Below are positions 1 through 7,415 of a stretch of 64,000 bases of DNA, in pieces. Source of the stretch: Oscillospiraceae bacterium (GTDB lineage: Bacteria; Bacillota; Clostridia; Oscillospirales; CAG-272); contig SVSG01000004.1 of NCBI GenBank assembly GCA_015064415.1, positions 1 through 64,000 of the forward strand. Direction: 5' to 3'. The first letter of the stretch is position 1. Each line of letters begins with the position of its first letter. A program made the translations under genes and the position numbers. The notes below the pieces were generated by a model. That model worked only from the letters and a program-made list of their open reading frames with translations. It ran no database searches and was not told the origin of the DNA.

Positions 1-887
1 GATGTAGTTGACAAATTTAGCTGTTGATTTCTGCCTATTTCTTTTGCTTTATTGAACCAATCATCACTTGTCAACATATTTACATATGAATCGGTTGCGT
101 GCCATATCTCATTGCTACAAGGATACACATATCCCCAAGGAGATATAAAATAAAAAGATTGCATCGCAGGACACGGTGCGTAAAAATCAATGTGGGAAAA
201 TAGTGTTTCTCTTAACAAATCAAAATAGAACTTGCTTGGAAATAAAATGTTACAGTTTTTTCTATATGTTTCAAGCTTAGCACAAAATCTATTGTACTGT
301 TCAAGGGACAGAGAATCATTACCGTGCATTGGATTTATGGAAACATAATCAACACCCAACTCTATCATTTTAGAGATATAGTCATCGAATGTATCAAGCG
401 TATATTTTGACAACACTACCGCTGTTCCCAGAAGTGTATTAGGGGATTTATTATTAGATATGAACTGTATGCGCTCTAAAATTTTAGATGCTGGGATGCC
501 ACGATTGTAACCGGATTCAAGTTGCTCATTCAAATTATTGTCAACGGAAACGATAATTCCTGATGGCTGCGCATTAAGAATGTTTTTTAAATTATGATCT
601 TTGGCTAATGAATTCGTGTTAATAACAACTTTCATTCCAGCTGAAGTTAGAATATCAACAATTTCCGCAAAAAAAGGGAGTACTGTGGGTTCACCGCCAG
701 TTAACCAAATTGCATCCGGTTTCCACGGACTATTGATAATTTTTGTTGCAATTGTTTTATAATCATTATAGGAAATATCTGGCATAGGTTGCTGATAGTC
801 TGCCAAATAACAATATTCACAGGATGCATTACATTTGTAGGTTAACGCCCACATTATGATTCGTTTTGGAGATGGGAGTTTATACAT
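1..887 (-). CDS. Radical SAM protein with SPASM-like C-terminal part (partial, runs off window)
   Basis: This reading frame is absent from the ORF track because it has no stop before base 1. I translated it from ATG at 887. Near the N-terminus it has the radical SAM cluster motif CNASCEYC (CxxxCxxC), followed by LTGGEP, the usual SAM-binding GGEP motif. Further on, CPAMQSFYFISPWGYVYPC resembles the SPASM/twitch pattern that holds an auxiliary Fe-S cluster in peptide- and cofactor-modifying enzymes. The start overlaps the end of the upstream P-loop gene by about 34 bases, so the two are probably translationally coupled. The substrate is unknown. Base composition is clearly more AT-rich than the core genes from 3 kb on. 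Confidence 0.85.
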   Translation of the reverse strand, partial: MYKLPSPKRIIMWALTYKCNASCEYCYLADYQQPMPDISYNDYKTIATKIINSPWKPDAIWLTGGEPTVLPFFAEIVDILTSAGMKVVINTNSLAKDHNLKNILNAQPSGIIVSVDNNLNEQLESGYNRGIPASKILERIQFISNNKSPNTLLGTAVVLSKYTLDTFDDYISKMIELGVDYVSINPMHGNDSLSLEQYNRFCAKLETYRKNCNILFPSKFYFDLLRETLFSHIDFYAPCPAMQSFYFISPWGYVYPCSNEIWHATDSYVNMLTSDDWFNKAKEIGRNQQLNLSTT

Positions 888-1423
888 TTGAATACCTCGT
901 TGCACTGGAAAATTAAATCGTCCAATCCGCTATTGTTACATATGAAATAGTCAGCGTGAGAAATTGGTCCGCCTTTTTCGATATTTTCTATTTCTGCATA
1001 ATCACGTTTATCTACTTCCTCGGAGGTTAGTGGTCTAATTGTCCTTGTAGATAAGCGTAGTTTTCTAATTCTTAAATCACTTACAATTGAAACAACCAAT
1101 ATGCGATTGTTAAATCTTTCCTTCAAAAACTTATACTCCGACCATGAATACATACCGTCAATTACAACATTGCCAACAGATAACATTTGGTTGATTTGTG
1201 GCAATGCAAGTTTTGCATACGCATCTGGTCCGTGTTCTTTTCTTAGTTCTTCACGAATTTTTTTTTCATTAGATTCCGTTACGGGCAGGTTCCTTCTTTT
1301 TACTTCTATCATAGTGAAATCGCCAAAGTGTATTTGATAGTATCCATTATTGCAAAACCATTCTGTTACAACGGATTTTCCCGAGCCGCACATTCCAACA
1401 ATTGCAATGATATGATGTTGCAT
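854..1423 (-). CDS. P-loop kinase-like ATPase (UPF0200/dephospho-CoA-kinase-like)
   Basis: The ORF track starts at 1483, but I choose the ATG at 1423 because GGAGGT lies just upstream and the P-loop then falls at the N-terminus (GMCGSGKS, GxxxxGKS). The 189-residue protein has further marks of the small nucleoside/nucleotide kinase-like family UPF0200: HFGDF after the P-loop, VVIDGMYS in the middle and an RDYAEIENI segment near the C-terminus. The reaction is unknown; phosphorylation of a nucleotide-like substrate is inferred from the fold only. It lies one base after the HEAT gene stop and overlaps the radical SAM gene, so the three form an operon. Confidence 0.75.
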   Translation of the reverse strand: MQHHIIAIVGMCGSGKSVVTEWFCNNGYYQIHFGDFTMIEVKRRNLPVTESNEKKIREELRKEHGPDAYAKLALPQINQMLSVGNVVIDGMYSWSEYKFLKERFNNRILVVSIVSDLRIRKLRLSTRTIRPLTSEEVDKRDYAEIENIEKGGPISHADYFICNNSGLDDLIFQCNEVFKCINSHLQNES

Positions 1424-1424
1424 A

Positions 1425-2138
1425 TTAAAGACCTCCAAGAAAAGTGTTAAGTGACTGGGGATAATTTTTGGATACAAATTCACACACTACATTCCAATTA
1501 CTGCTATTGTAGGATTTCATAGCATCAAGTAACGAAAAATCAGCTAAAAGAGATTTTACAACAAAATGAAGACCATCTACGTCTCCTATTCTAATTATAG
1601 CATCCAATGCGATAACTCTATTATTGGAATTCAAATCATAATAACTATCAATAATAGAACTGGAATCTAAACATGTTTTGCTCAATGACAATCCAGCCCA
1701 AACTGCCACAGATGTTTCTGTATTTTTTAATCCATTCAGCAGATATGGAATTGTAGTTTGTGATTTTGTTTCTCCCATTGCATCATAAACAGCTATTAAT
1801 GTTTCTGAAGAAATATCTTCATCTAAAAGTGCTGTGAGATATGGGACTGACTCTTCCCCAAATTGACCGAGACTATACGCAGCAATCAAATGAAGTGAAG
1901 TACCCTCGAAAACGACATTGGGTAATTTTAACACCTCAATTATTGTAGATATTGACGGTAAATGTTTTTTTACACCAAGTTGTTTTATTGCCAACCATTT
2001 ACACATTGCGTATGGGCAATCTTTGACTACATCAATTAAAAATTCCATAGATTCGACATGCAGACCATATTCAACTAATTCAAATAAATAGCGATATTGT
2101 TCACTTTCACCTTTTGAAATAAAATCCCTGAAATTCAT
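1425..2138 (-). CDS. HEAT-repeat protein
   Basis: The tracked ORF runs back into the tRNA-Pro gene. The real start is most likely ATG 2138 (MNFRDF), preceded by AAGGAG at proper spacing, giving 237 residues. Repeated helix pairs such as HLIAAYSLGQFGEESVPYLTALL and AVYDAMGETKSQTTIPYLL have the PBS-lyase/HEAT-like pattern. Such proteins are usually protein-binding scaffolds. No catalytic motif is seen. It is the first gene of the AT-rich three-gene operon that begins about 28 bases after tRNA-Pro on the same strand, so it may depend on read-through from that tRNA or on a promoter I could not identify. Confidence 0.7.
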   Translation of the reverse strand: MNFRDFISKGESEQYRYLFELVEYGLHVESMEFLIDVVKDCPYAMCKWLAIKQLGVKKHLPSISTIIEVLKLPNVVFEGTSLHLIAAYSLGQFGEESVPYLTALLDEDISSETLIAVYDAMGETKSQTTIPYLLNGLKNTETSVAVWAGLSLSKTCLDSSSIIDSYYDLNSNNRVIALDAIIRIGDVDGLHFVVKSLLADFSLLDAMKSYNSSNWNVVCEFVSKNYPQSLNTFLGGL

Positions 2139-2166
2139 CTCGATGCTCCTTTTTGTTTTTTGATTT

Positions 2167-2242
2167 TGGTCGGAGTGACAGGATTCGAACCTGCGGCATC
2201 GACGTCCCAAACGTCGCGCGCTACCAACTGCGCCACACCCCG
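2167..2242 (-). tRNA. tRNA-Pro (anticodon TGG)
   Basis: Read on the minus strand, the 7-bp acceptor stem CGGGGTG/CACTCCG closes with one G-T pair. The anticodon stem CGACG/CGTCG holds the loop TTTGGGA, giving anticodon TGG. The T-loop is TTCGAAT. The discriminator A and an encoded CCA follow. All arms pair. It sits at the boundary between the AT-rich operon (1-2138) and the GC-rich core. Confidence 0.95.
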
Positions 2243-2528
2243 ATAATATTCGATTTTTTGTTTTTACTCGCAGTTGTCCGCGCTTCCTGTTGCCGTTACC
2301 GCATCATGCTTCACAAAAGTTTTTGCTCGCACTCTGCGACGGCTGCCACTCCTTTTTCCTCGCTTCATCCGCCACCGGCGGCGCTCGGAAACGTCCCCTG
2401 TTGCCGTTACCGCATCGTGCTTCACAAAAGTTTTTGCTCGCACTCTGCGACGGCTGCCACTCCTTTTTCCTCGCTTACTCACCCACTGGGTGCGCTCGGA
2501 AACGTCCCCAACTGCGCCACACCCCGAT
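2224..2528. repeat. Tandem ~111-bp repeat with a duplicated tRNA-Pro 5' fragment
   Basis: Two nearly identical units of about 111 bases lie head to tail at 2286-2396 and 2397-2508 (shared text includes CTTCACAAAAGTTTTTGCTC). A 21-base piece identical to the tRNA-Pro 5' part occurs inside the tRNA at 2224-2244 and again at 2508-2528. The ORFs tracked here (2153-2578, 2264-2767, 2274-2609, 2290-2670) are artefacts of these repeats. No gene is seen between 2243 and 2571. Confidence 0.8.
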
Positions 2529-2571
2529 GCTTTTGGTTGCGGCAGGCAGAGGCCTGCCGCACGCTTGCAAC

Positions 2572-2835
2572 TCAGTGATTTTGATTCTTTTTGGTCAAAA
2601 GGAAAATGATGCCCGCTATGATCGCGGAGGGGATGATGGAAAGGAATGCCGGCTGTTGGAGGAAGGTTGACATGATCACGCCGAAAAGGACGCTGATCGC
2701 AAATCCGACCACACCGAGCACGGCCTTCTTTTTCATGATTCCAACGATCAGGGAAAGCATGCCGCAAAGGGCACCGATCATCACGCCACCAATAATGGCG
2801 CCTACCATTTGGAAAACACCGTTGTTCAGTCCCAT
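2572..2835 (-). CDS. Small membrane protein, unknown function
   Basis: I choose ATG 2835 (MGLNNGVFQMVG), which has AAAAGGAGAAGCT immediately upstream, over the tracked start at 2898. The 87-residue protein is almost entirely hydrophobic with three predicted membrane spans (MVGAIIGGVMIGALCGML, AVLGVVGFAISVLFGVIM and FLSIIPSAIIAGIIFLL), and ends in a short lysine-rich tail. A consensus promoter lies upstream. No family is recognised. Similar sequence stretches beginning GCTCGGAAACG occur on both sides of the gene (about 2494-2550 and 2849-2912), suggesting it sits in a locally duplicated segment. Confidence 0.6.
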   Translation of the reverse strand: MGLNNGVFQMVGAIIGGVMIGALCGMLSLIVGIMKKKAVLGVVGFAISVLFGVIMSTFLQQPAFLSIIPSAIIAGIIFLLTKKNQNH

Positions 2836-2918
2836 AGCTTCTCCTTTTCGCTCGGAAACGGCCAAAATCGTGCCACCCGATGCTTTTTGTCGCGGCACAG
2901 GGAGTTGCCTACCGCGTT

Positions 2919-2947
2919 ATTATATCAAATCAGGCCCGATTTGTCAA
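2919..2947 (-). promoter_or_regulatory. Promoter for the 87-residue membrane protein
   Basis: Minus strand: TTGACA (2947-2942), 17-base spacer, TATAAT (2924-2919). Both hexamers match the sigma-A consensus exactly. Confidence 0.8.
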
Positions 2948-2964
2948 GCCCCGTGTCCCTTGTG

Positions 2965-3018
2965 CAAGATTTTTTGAAGGGGCGCGGGGGAACTTTTTTG
3001 CAAAAAAGTTCCCCCCGC
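2965..3018. repeat. Dispersed hairpin element, copy 1
   Basis: AAGATTTTTTGAAGGGGCGCG leads into a perfect hairpin with arms GGGGGAACTTTTTT and AAAAAAGTTCCCCC. It lies just past the 3' end of mtlD and could end its transcription. The flank TTTTGAAGGGG recurs at five other hairpins in this window. Confidence 0.75.
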
Positions 3019-3035
3019 AAACACCCATACCTCAA

Positions 3036-4259
3036 TCAATGTTCGGTGCGCAGGATCTCTGCCAGAACGGGCAGGAACTCGGCGAAGGGCGCGCGGCGCG
3101 CAAGCATGTTGTAGAAGGTGCCGATCATCTCGGCGTCCTTCTCGTCGGTGATGTCGCTGTACTTGGCAAGGGCGGCGGCAAGGCCGTTCGCCTTCACGTA
3201 GTCGGTCAGCTCCACGGAGGTCGCGTCTGCCTCGTTACGGTACAGATACGCGGCGGCGATGCCGATGCCGATGTAGGCAGGGATCGCACCCGACTCCTTC
3301 ACCATCTTGAACGCACCGCCCAGGCGGTCGCTTGCGGCAACCTTGCGCTTGGGATCGCGACCCACGCGGTCCAGGGCGTCCATCAACAGACGGTTCTCAA
3401 AGCGCGGCACCAGCTCCTCGGCAAAGCGCACGCACTCGTCGCAGGAGGCGCCGTGACGCTTGGCAAGTCCGCGTGCGGCCTCAATGAGCGCGCGCATCAC
3501 GAAATACTTGATCTCGGCGTCGTCCGTGCCCTCGTGCACGTAGCTGTAATTTTTCAGCACGGCAAGGTACGCGGTCATGGCGTGGCCCATGTTGTGGATC
3601 AGCAGCTTGCGCTCGATATAGTACTCAAAGGGGGTAAAGGTCACAAGGCCCTTGATGGGGGGCAGCTCGCAGCCCACGGGGCGGAAGCCGACGGGGTTGG
3701 CGGGCAGCTCGCTGTACACGTCCGCGCACACGGCGGCGGGGTGCTTGGCGGAAAACTCTGCGGGCGTGGGGGGCACGGTGCGGCCGACCACCACGCTGAC
3801 AAAGCCGATGCTGTTTTCAAAATATTCCATGTCCTCGGCGGCGATGTGAGGCGCGACCAGATCGTGCAGGAACTTATCGGAGCCGATCAGGTTCTCGCAG
3901 ATCAGAATATTGAGGGGCTTGCCGTTTTCCTTCTTGCGGGCGGTGATCGCCTTGGCCATGAGGGGCGCCACGAAGGGGAGGATGTTGGCACCAAGTGCGG
4001 TTGCCATGATGTCGGCGGTGGCGATCTCCGCGATGGCGGCTGCCTCGTCGCGACCGTTGACGGCGCGTACGTTCTTGATCTGGGTGGGCACGTACTCGCT
4101 GCCCATCGTCACGTAGATGGGGTACTCGCGTGCCTCGTTGATGGCGTCCACCATCTGCGCATTGACGTCGATAAACACGGTCTCGTAACCGGAAAGGTAG
4201 AAGCGCTCGGCAATAAAGCCGCGGCCGATGTTGCCGGCACCGTACATGATTGCTTTCAT
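3036..4259 (-). CDS. mtlD: Mannitol-1-phosphate 5-dehydrogenase-like protein
   Basis: The N-terminus MKAIMYGAGNIGRGFIAERF is the Rossmann NAD-binding signature typical of MtlD, which interconverts mannitol 1-phosphate and fructose 6-phosphate using NAD. The 407 residues compare with about 382 for classical MtlD. The middle contains LLIHNMGHAMTAYL, a conserved active-site stretch of the long-chain mannitol dehydrogenase family. RBS AGAGGT precedes the ATG. The gene starts 27 bases after tmk and is probably co-transcribed with it. No mannitol PTS genes are nearby, so another sugar-acid or polyol phosphate (altronate/mannonate-type relatives) cannot be excluded. Confidence 0.8.
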   Translation of the reverse strand: MKAIMYGAGNIGRGFIAERFYLSGYETVFIDVNAQMVDAINEAREYPIYVTMGSEYVPTQIKNVRAVNGRDEAAAIAEIATADIMATALGANILPFVAPLMAKAITARKKENGKPLNILICENLIGSDKFLHDLVAPHIAAEDMEYFENSIGFVSVVVGRTVPPTPAEFSAKHPAAVCADVYSELPANPVGFRPVGCELPPIKGLVTFTPFEYYIERKLLIHNMGHAMTAYLAVLKNYSYVHEGTDDAEIKYFVMRALIEAARGLAKRHGASCDECVRFAEELVPRFENRLLMDALDRVGRDPKRKVAASDRLGGAFKMVKESGAIPAYIGIGIAAAYLYRNEADATSVELTDYVKANGLAAALAKYSDITDEKDAEMIGTFYNMLARRAPFAEFLPVLAEILRTEH

Positions 4260-4286
4260 TTTAATACCTCTTTCTTTATGTTGATT

Positions 4287-4889
4287 TTATAATATTTCCT
4301 TCACGGCCGCAAGCACCTCGGCAGCGATCACCTCGGGCGCAGGAGCGGCGTTCACGATGGCCACGCGGTCGTTGAGCGTGGCGAACACACGGTGGAACGT
4401 GTCACGAAAAAGCGATAACGTATCCTCGTTTTCGTAAATTTCGGTGGCTTCGCCGCGCGCGGTGATGCGCGCGATCGCGTCCTTCGGCGCAAGGTCGAGG
4501 AAGACGCAAAGATCGGGGTGGCGAATGTCGGGGCAGGCGTAATTCATGTGGCGCACCCACTCGTAATCGCAAAGCGATCCTTGATAGGCAAGCGAGGAGT
4601 AATAGTAGCGGTCGCAGATCACGGTCTTGCCTGCGGCAAGCGCCTTTTCGATCTCCTTGTTGTGCGCGATGCGGTCCAGTACAAAAAGCGATGCCATTTC
4701 TGAGGCGGAGCGCTCGTCCTTGCCTGCCAGCGCCGCGCGCAGCATTTTGCCCGTCTGAAGGTCAGTGGGCTCGGCGGTCTGCCACACGGTGTGCCCCATT
4801 GCTTCCAATGCTTTTTTCAAAAGGGCGATCTGCGTGGATTTTCCCGCGCCGTCAATGCCCTCAAATACGATAAATTTTCCGTTTGCCAA
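4287..4889 (-). CDS. tmk: Thymidylate kinase
   Basis: The tracked ORF starts far upstream in repeat DNA. The real start is probably TTG 4889, preceded by GGGAGGTGACGAT, which gives 200 residues and places FEGIDGAGKST at the N-terminus (P-loop of dTMP kinases). The DRYYYSSLAYQG motif and an arginine-containing lid segment follow, as in bacterial Tmk. The enzyme phosphorylates dTMP to dTDP for DNA synthesis. The length is normal. A consensus promoter lies 35 bases upstream. mtlD follows closely. The usual clostridial neighbour holB is not present here. Confidence 0.93.
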   Translation of the reverse strand: MANGKFIVFEGIDGAGKSTQIALLKKALEAMGHTVWQTAEPTDLQTGKMLRAALAGKDERSASEMASLFVLDRIAHNKEIEKALAAGKTVICDRYYYSSLAYQGSLCDYEWVRHMNYACPDIRHPDLCVFLDLAPKDAIARITARGEATEIYENEDTLSLFRDTFHRVFATLNDRVAIVNAAPAPEVIAAEVLAAVKEIL

Positions 4890-4923
4890 ATCGTCACCTC
4901 CCGAAAATGATCCTATCTTTATT

Positions 4924-4952
4924 ATTGTACCACGCGCGCGCGAGTTTGTCAA
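4924..4952 (-). promoter_or_regulatory. Promoter for tmk
   Basis: Minus strand: TTGACA (4952-4947), 17-base spacer, TACAAT (4929-4924). It sits just upstream of the GGGAGGTGA ribosome site, which supports the TTG start. Confidence 0.8.
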
Positions 4953-5002
4953 TGTTTTAACAGGGGGAAGGTGCAATTTTTGCAACAGGGGAGGGTGGGA
5001 AG

Positions 5003-5271
5003 CCCCATTGTTTGTGGGAAAGCCATTGTACCGCACGGGCTGTCGAGGGCGCCAGCCCCTACCGGCTCGCGAAATGTCGCACCGTGTGGCGGGGAATTGC
5101 ACAAGCCCGTAATCCGCGATGCAAAAACGGGGCGTCCGGGAGGTCGCCCCCTACAAGATTTGCGGGTATCCCCATTGTTTGCGGGAAAGCCATTGTACCG
5201 CACGGGCTGTCGAGGGCGCCAGCCCCTACCGGTTCGCGAAACGTCGCACCGTTTGGCGGGGAATTGCACAA
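5003..5271. repeat. Direct repeat pair (~102 bp each) in a gene-free stretch
   Basis: Copies at 5003-5104 and 5170-5271 share almost every base (CCCCATTGTTTG(T/C)GGGAAAGCC through GGGGAATTGCACAA). The 65 bases between them (containing GGCGTCCGGGAGGTCGCCCC) reappear in reverse complement around 20893-20950. The whole interval 4953-5722 holds only repeats; I see no gene in it. Confidence 0.8.
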
Positions 5272-5302
5272 AACGTCTACGCACAAATTTGTTTGCGACG
5301 GA

Positions 5303-5506
5303 GCATCCTCACCCGTCACCATACGGGTGCCACCCTCCCCCCTTGGGGAGGGACAAACAACGTTTTTGCTTTCTTCAATAGACGGTAAAATTTCACTTTT
5401 GTTTGAAATTTCCTAAAACGTTCCGTCTGTTGTGAAAAGAATGGATTACAGTAGTCCCTCCCCAAGGAGGGGAGGGTGGATCGCGAAGCGAGACGGGTGA
5501 GGATGC
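5303..5506. repeat. MITE-like element with 15-bp terminal inverted repeats
   Basis: The ends GCATCCTCACCCGTC (5303-5317) and GACGGGTGAGGATGC (5492-5506) are perfect inverted repeats. Inside them a second imperfect inverted match runs CCACCCTCCCC...GGGGAGGGTGG. There is no coding capacity. Target-site duplications are not obvious. Confidence 0.7.
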
Positions 5507-5639
5507 CCTCCACGATGCATAAACGGCTTCGCACAAAACCGTGGGGGAGACCCAGCTCGCAAAGCGAGGTGGATGGTCGCCCGCGATCCGCGACACGTAA
5601 TCACTTCGTCCGCGTTGTTCGCATTATCCACAAATGCCA

Positions 5640-5693
5640 TAAAATCTTTTCAAAGGGGGTGTGGGGGATGCCTTTCGAAAAAGGCATCCCCCG
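5640..5693. repeat. Dispersed hairpin element, copy 2
   Basis: AAAATCTTTTCAAAGGGGGTG is followed by a hairpin with arms GGGGGATGCCTTT and AAAGGCATCCCCC. The element plus about 20 preceding bases (ATTATCCACAAATGCCATAA) occurs in inverted orientation at 20751-20830. Confidence 0.75.
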
Positions 5694-5722
5694 CCGCGTT
5701 CCCTACCTGCGCAAAATTTTTC

Positions 5723-5773
5723 TTGACATTTTTCACGCTTTGTGCTACAATATGAAAATAATTCTCATTTTCA
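5723..5773 (+). promoter_or_regulatory. Promoter with overlapping Fur-type box
   Basis: TTGACA (5723-5728), 17 bases, TACAAT (5746-5751). Directly after the -10, at 5753-5773, lies the palindrome TGAAAATaattctcATTTTCA, which resembles the 19-bp Fur/Zur box pattern. Placement over the transcription start suggests repression, probably autoregulation by the following gene. Confidence 0.75.
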
Positions 5774-5788
5774 AAAAGGAACCGTAAA

Positions 5789-6220
5789 ATGGAACAAAAG
5801 CATTACAATACGGCGGGGCGGGCAAAGCTGGTGCAATATCTTGCCGCCAACGCCACCGAAACCCCAAGAAGCGCGGAGGACATCTACGCGGGGCTCTCCC
5901 GCGAGGAGGGCGCGCCCGGCTACAGCTCGGTCTACCGCCTGCTTTCCAAGCTGGCAAATGAGGGATGCGTGCGCCGCTTGCGCGCGCCCGCGCCGGCAAG
6001 GGGATATCTGTATCAATACACGGGCGCGCACGATTGCCGCGCGCACTTCCACCTGCATTGCCTTTCCTGCGGGTCGGTCACGCATCTGGAGTGCGACTGC
6101 GGCAACGAGATCGCGTCGCATCTGTTCTCGCGCCACGGCTTTGCCACCGACCCCGGCCGCAGCGTGCTTTACGGCACCTGCGCCGCCTGCCAAACGGCAA
6201 TTAAGGGGGAAACGGTATGA
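5789..6220 (+). CDS. Fur-family metalloregulator (Zur/PerR-like)
   Basis: The 143-residue protein has an N-terminal winged helix (YSSVYRLLSKLANEG, the recognition region of Fur proteins) and a dimerisation part with the metal-binding pattern HFHLHCLSCGSVTHL. Two CxxC pairs, CLSC and CAAC, would hold the structural zinc. The length is typical of Fur, Zur and PerR. Which metal it senses cannot be read from sequence. It overlaps the downstream permease by four bases (ATGA), so the two are co-translated, and a Fur-like palindrome lies in its own promoter. It most likely represses a metal transport operon, zinc or manganese being the simplest options. Confidence 0.87.
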   Translation: MEQKHYNTAGRAKLVQYLAANATETPRSAEDIYAGLSREEGAPGYSSVYRLLSKLANEGCVRRLRAPAPARGYLYQYTGAHDCRAHFHLHCLSCGSVTHLECDCGNEIASHLFSRHGFATDPGRSVLYGTCAACQTAIKGETV

Positions 6221-7086
6221 GTTTTCACGAATTTTTGCACGTTTTGCTCCACGCGCTGCAGGACAGCGCCGTGGTGCTGCCCTTCCTTTTCCTCACCTAT
6301 CTTCTGATGGAGCTTTTGGAGCATAAGGCGGGGGACGGTGTGGAAAAAGCCATCAAAAGGGCGGGCAGAGTGGGCCCCCTTTGGGGCGGCGCACTCGGGC
6401 TTGTGCCGCAATGCGGATTTTCCGCGCTGGCGGCGGGCTTTTATGCGGGGCGCGTGGTCAGCGTCGGCACACTGCTCGCGGTGTTTCTGGCGACCTCGGA
6501 CGAAATGATCCCCGTCTTTCTCGGCGCACGCGTGTCGGTGAGCAAGATCCTGATCGTGTTGGGATTGAAGCTGATCGTCGCCGTTGCGGTCGGCTTTCTT
6601 TGCGACCTTTTGCTTCGTCACCGCGCCGCACCCTTGCACGTCGAGGGGCTGTGCGAGGAGGAGCATTGTCATTGTGAAAAAGGGGTGCTGCGTTCGAGTT
6701 TGCACCATACGGTACACGTTTTTTTGTTCATTTTGCTCGTGAACGTGGCGCTGGGCTTCGCGCTGGAGCTGCTGGGTGAGGCGCGCCTTGCCGCGTTTAT
6801 GCAGGATATTCCGGTGCTCGGTCAGCTGATCGCGGCGCTGGTGGGTCTGATCCCGAACTGCGCCGCCTCGGTGGCGGTCGCCACGCTGTACGTGAAGGGC
6901 GTGATCTCGGCGGGCGCCATGCTGGCGGGACTTCTCACGGGTGCCGGCGCGGGGCTCTTGGTGCTGTTCCGCACCAACCGTCACCTCAAGGAGAATTTGC
7001 AGATCGTGGTGATCCTTTTGCTCACGGGCGTGCTGTTCGGCACCTTGCTTGACCTCACGGGCCTTGCCGGCGCACTGGGGCTTTGA
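6217..7086 (+). CDS. Putative heavy-metal exporter (ArsP_2/DUF2899-like permease)
   Basis: This is a 289-residue polytopic membrane protein with about eight to ten hydrophobic segments in two homologous halves. Each half carries a related motif, GLVPQCGFSA in the first and GLIPNCAASV in the second. That duplicated P-x-C pattern is characteristic of the ArsP_2 family of putative metal exporters. A cytoplasmic loop between the halves is rich in Cys and His (CEEEHCHCEKG), suited to metal binding. It is co-translated with the Fur-family regulator. The direction of transport and the metal are inferences from family and context. Confidence 0.8.
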   Translation: MSFHEFLHVLLHALQDSAVVLPFLFLTYLLMELLEHKAGDGVEKAIKRAGRVGPLWGGALGLVPQCGFSALAAGFYAGRVVSVGTLLAVFLATSDEMIPVFLGARVSVSKILIVLGLKLIVAVAVGFLCDLLLRHRAAPLHVEGLCEEEHCHCEKGVLRSSLHHTVHVFLFILLVNVALGFALELLGEARLAAFMQDIPVLGQLIAALVGLIPNCAASVAVATLYVKGVISAGAMLAGLLTGAGAGLLVLFRTNRHLKENLQIVVILLLTGVLFGTLLDLTGLAGALGL

Positions 7087-7106
7087 CGCGATATCTGTTT
7101 TATCAT

Positions 7107-7265
7107 AAGGCTCCCTCCGGGAGGGAGCTGGCGGCGTAGCCGACTGAAGGAGCGTGCGGATCTTTGGCAAAGCAGTTGCGATATAGTGATTGCGAAAGCG
7201 GAGGTGACGCAGGCTCCTTCCGTCATTTTCTTGCGAAAATGCCACCTTCCTCTCGGAGGAAGGCG
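7107..7265. repeat. Intergenic repeat with palindromic ends
   Basis: Begins with the short palindrome GGCTCCCTCCGGGAGGGAGC and ends with CCTTCCTCTCGGAGGAAGG; between them are GGCGTAGCCGACTGAAGGAG and CAGGCTCCTTC. This matches the style of short non-coding repeats common in gut Firmicutes. There is no gene between 7087 and 7415; the rest is the tkt promoter. Confidence 0.6.
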
Positions 7266-7332
7266 TTCGGGTGAACGAAAAAACGCTTATGATCAGATCT
7301 TTTTAAAGCCGCGGATTGTTTGTGAAAATCGC

Positions 7333-7361
7333 TTGACAAGCGCAGGAAGTTTTTGTATAAT
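7333..7361 (+). promoter_or_regulatory. Promoter for the transketolase operon
   Basis: TTGACA (7333-7338), 17-base spacer, TATAAT (7356-7361): a perfect sigma-A consensus, in keeping with high expression. Confidence 0.85.
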
Positions 7362-7415
7362 ATAAGATGTAAAAGAATGTTAGCCCCACGGGGCGCATCA
7401 ATAGGAGGTAATACA

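Noticed and set aside
1-1423. Prokaryotic viperin with nucleotide kinase
   Set aside because: The radical SAM protein has a SPASM-like auxiliary Cys pair (CPAM...YPC) near the visible end, which viperins lack, and its N-terminal motif is not the viperin type. Kinase linkage alone is not enough.
2153-2767. Several ORFs over the tRNA-Pro and tandem repeats
   Set aside because: They read through a tRNA and repeat DNA; no ribosome sites or protein-like composition.
2880-4292. 470-residue plus-strand ORF
   Set aside because: Antisense to mtlD, His/Gly-rich composition typical of shadows of GC-rich genes.
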